From Alphaproteobacteria bacterium (GTDB lineage Bacteria > Pseudomonadota > Alphaproteobacteria > Rickettsiales > UBA8987), in contig DQGZ01000051.1 in assembly GCA_003531345.1 (NCBI GenBank), forward strand, positions 1 to 6,642: a DNA stretch of 6,642 bases, read 5' to 3'. The position numbers and the translations under genes were made by a program. Positions 6,331 to 6,642 of the stretch are shown here, one piece after another. Below the pieces are notes generated by a model, which had not been told where the DNA came from, did no database searches, and was given only the letters and a program-made list of their open reading frames with translations. Position 1 is the stretch's first letter; every line of letters starts with the position of its first letter.

Positions 6331-6401
6331 ACAAATGCTCACGCAGTTCGATACGGCCACCCTCCTGGTGGTACTTCCCCGAACGGGGATAGACTGCGGG
6401 G
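6331..6401 (+). ncRNA. Candidate structured small RNA, copy 2 (71 nt)
   Basis: It has exactly the same length as copy 1, with 51 of 71 positions identical; 43 of its 71 bases are G or C. The 3' 16 nt are identical and 19 of the first 21 nt match. The middle diverges but keeps the fold. P1 is 6342-6347 with 6393-6398. P2 is CCACC (6357-6361) with GGTGG (6367-6371). P3 is CCCC (6377-6380) with GGGG (6385-6388), loop GAAC. Several helix positions change in both partners between copies (T-A to C-G and G-C to A-T in P2; U-A to C-G in P3), evidence for selection on RNA structure. The RNA ends 4 nt before the stop of the convergent minus-strand gene. Confidence 0.72.
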
Positions 6402-6405
6402 CGAC

Positions 6406-6642
6406 TTAATTTTCTTCCAAAATAAGCTCATTTACTTTTCTGCTTTTACTGCTTTTGTTTTCAAACAGTTTTCTAGATTTACCAACATATAAATCTGCTA
6501 ACTGAACTAAAATATCATTTTGAGAATTTATAAATTTAGTATGAGAATTAGGCAAAATTTCTGACATAACTCTGTAGCAAGAAATTTTAAAGTTTTTATC
6601 TCCATAATTATCCATTTTAAAGGAAACATTTTTATTTTCTTC
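6406..6642 (-). CDS. C-terminal part of a DUF3800-like protein (runs off the right edge)
   Basis: The frame is open from the window edge to a TAA at 6406-6408, giving 78 residues. An internal methionine at 6615 is unlikely to be the real start because the frame stays open upstream of it. The segment KFINSQNDILVQLADLYVGK fits the end of DUF3800 proteins, where an acidic residue, a Ser and the Q-L-A-D-x-x-x-G pattern close an RNase H-like fold. After it comes a Lys/Ser-rich tail ending LILEEN. DUF3800 proteins are common on mobile elements and near defence genes, and their activity is not established. Some were reported next to conserved structured RNAs, which makes the adjacent RNA pair notable. 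With only the tail visible, the family call is tentative. Confidence 0.45.
   Translation of the reverse strand, partial: EENKNVSFKMDNYGDKNFKISCYRVMSEILPNSHTKFINSQNDILVQLADLYVGKSRKLFENKSSKSRKVNELILEEN

Noticed and set aside
6132..6392. 86-codon plus-strand frame starting at the coupled ATG
   Set aside because: It runs through both RNA copies and their promoters. The two repeats are read in different frames, the composition is not protein-like, and no family is recognised. Only its ATG is likely a relic of a tail gene.
6204..6401. CRISPR array, integron attC sites or tRNA-like genes
   Set aside because: There are only two units, without short identical repeats and unique spacers. The attC core motifs and a tRNA cloverleaf with acceptor, anticodon and T arms are absent.

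Overview
The window is AT-rich with short intergenic gaps. It looks like a decaying, mosaic prophage region in an AT-rich alphaproteobacterium, perhaps a Rickettsiales- or Holosporales-like intracellular lineage. The lineage is inferred from base composition and from a recombinase C-terminus of the alphaproteobacterial type; no marker gene confirms it.

Left part (1-2357, all minus strand): the N-terminus of a small helix-turn-helix regulator cut by the window edge; about 450 bp without a convincing gene; an AAA-type ATPase of the DUF4143 class whose Walker B glutamate is lysine; and the C-terminal remnant of a large serine recombinase. The remnant ends abruptly, facing away from the phage genes.

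Middle and right part (2346-6132, plus strand): a siphophage-type tail module in the usual order. It starts with a 5'-truncated tail assembly chaperone and its second-frame extension, lambda G/GT style, joined by a textbook -1 frameshift signal (GGGAAAC, 8-nt spacer, 9-bp hairpin). Next is a tape measure gene split by a 272-bp palindromic MITE-like element, then two distal tail/hub genes. The tape measure and the two tail genes are tightly packed and probably translationally coupled. The next tail gene is missing: only a coupled ATG remains at 6132.

Right end (about 6150-6642): two tandem copies of a 71-nt GC-rich sequence. Each begins 7-8 nt after a -10 box, and they share a predicted three-way-junction fold with compensatory base changes between copies. 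They converge on the 3' end of a minus-strand gene, cut by the window edge, that resembles the C-terminus of DUF3800 proteins. This RNA pair with its neighbour is the best candidate in the window for an undescribed system; the palindromic element in the tape measure gene is the second.
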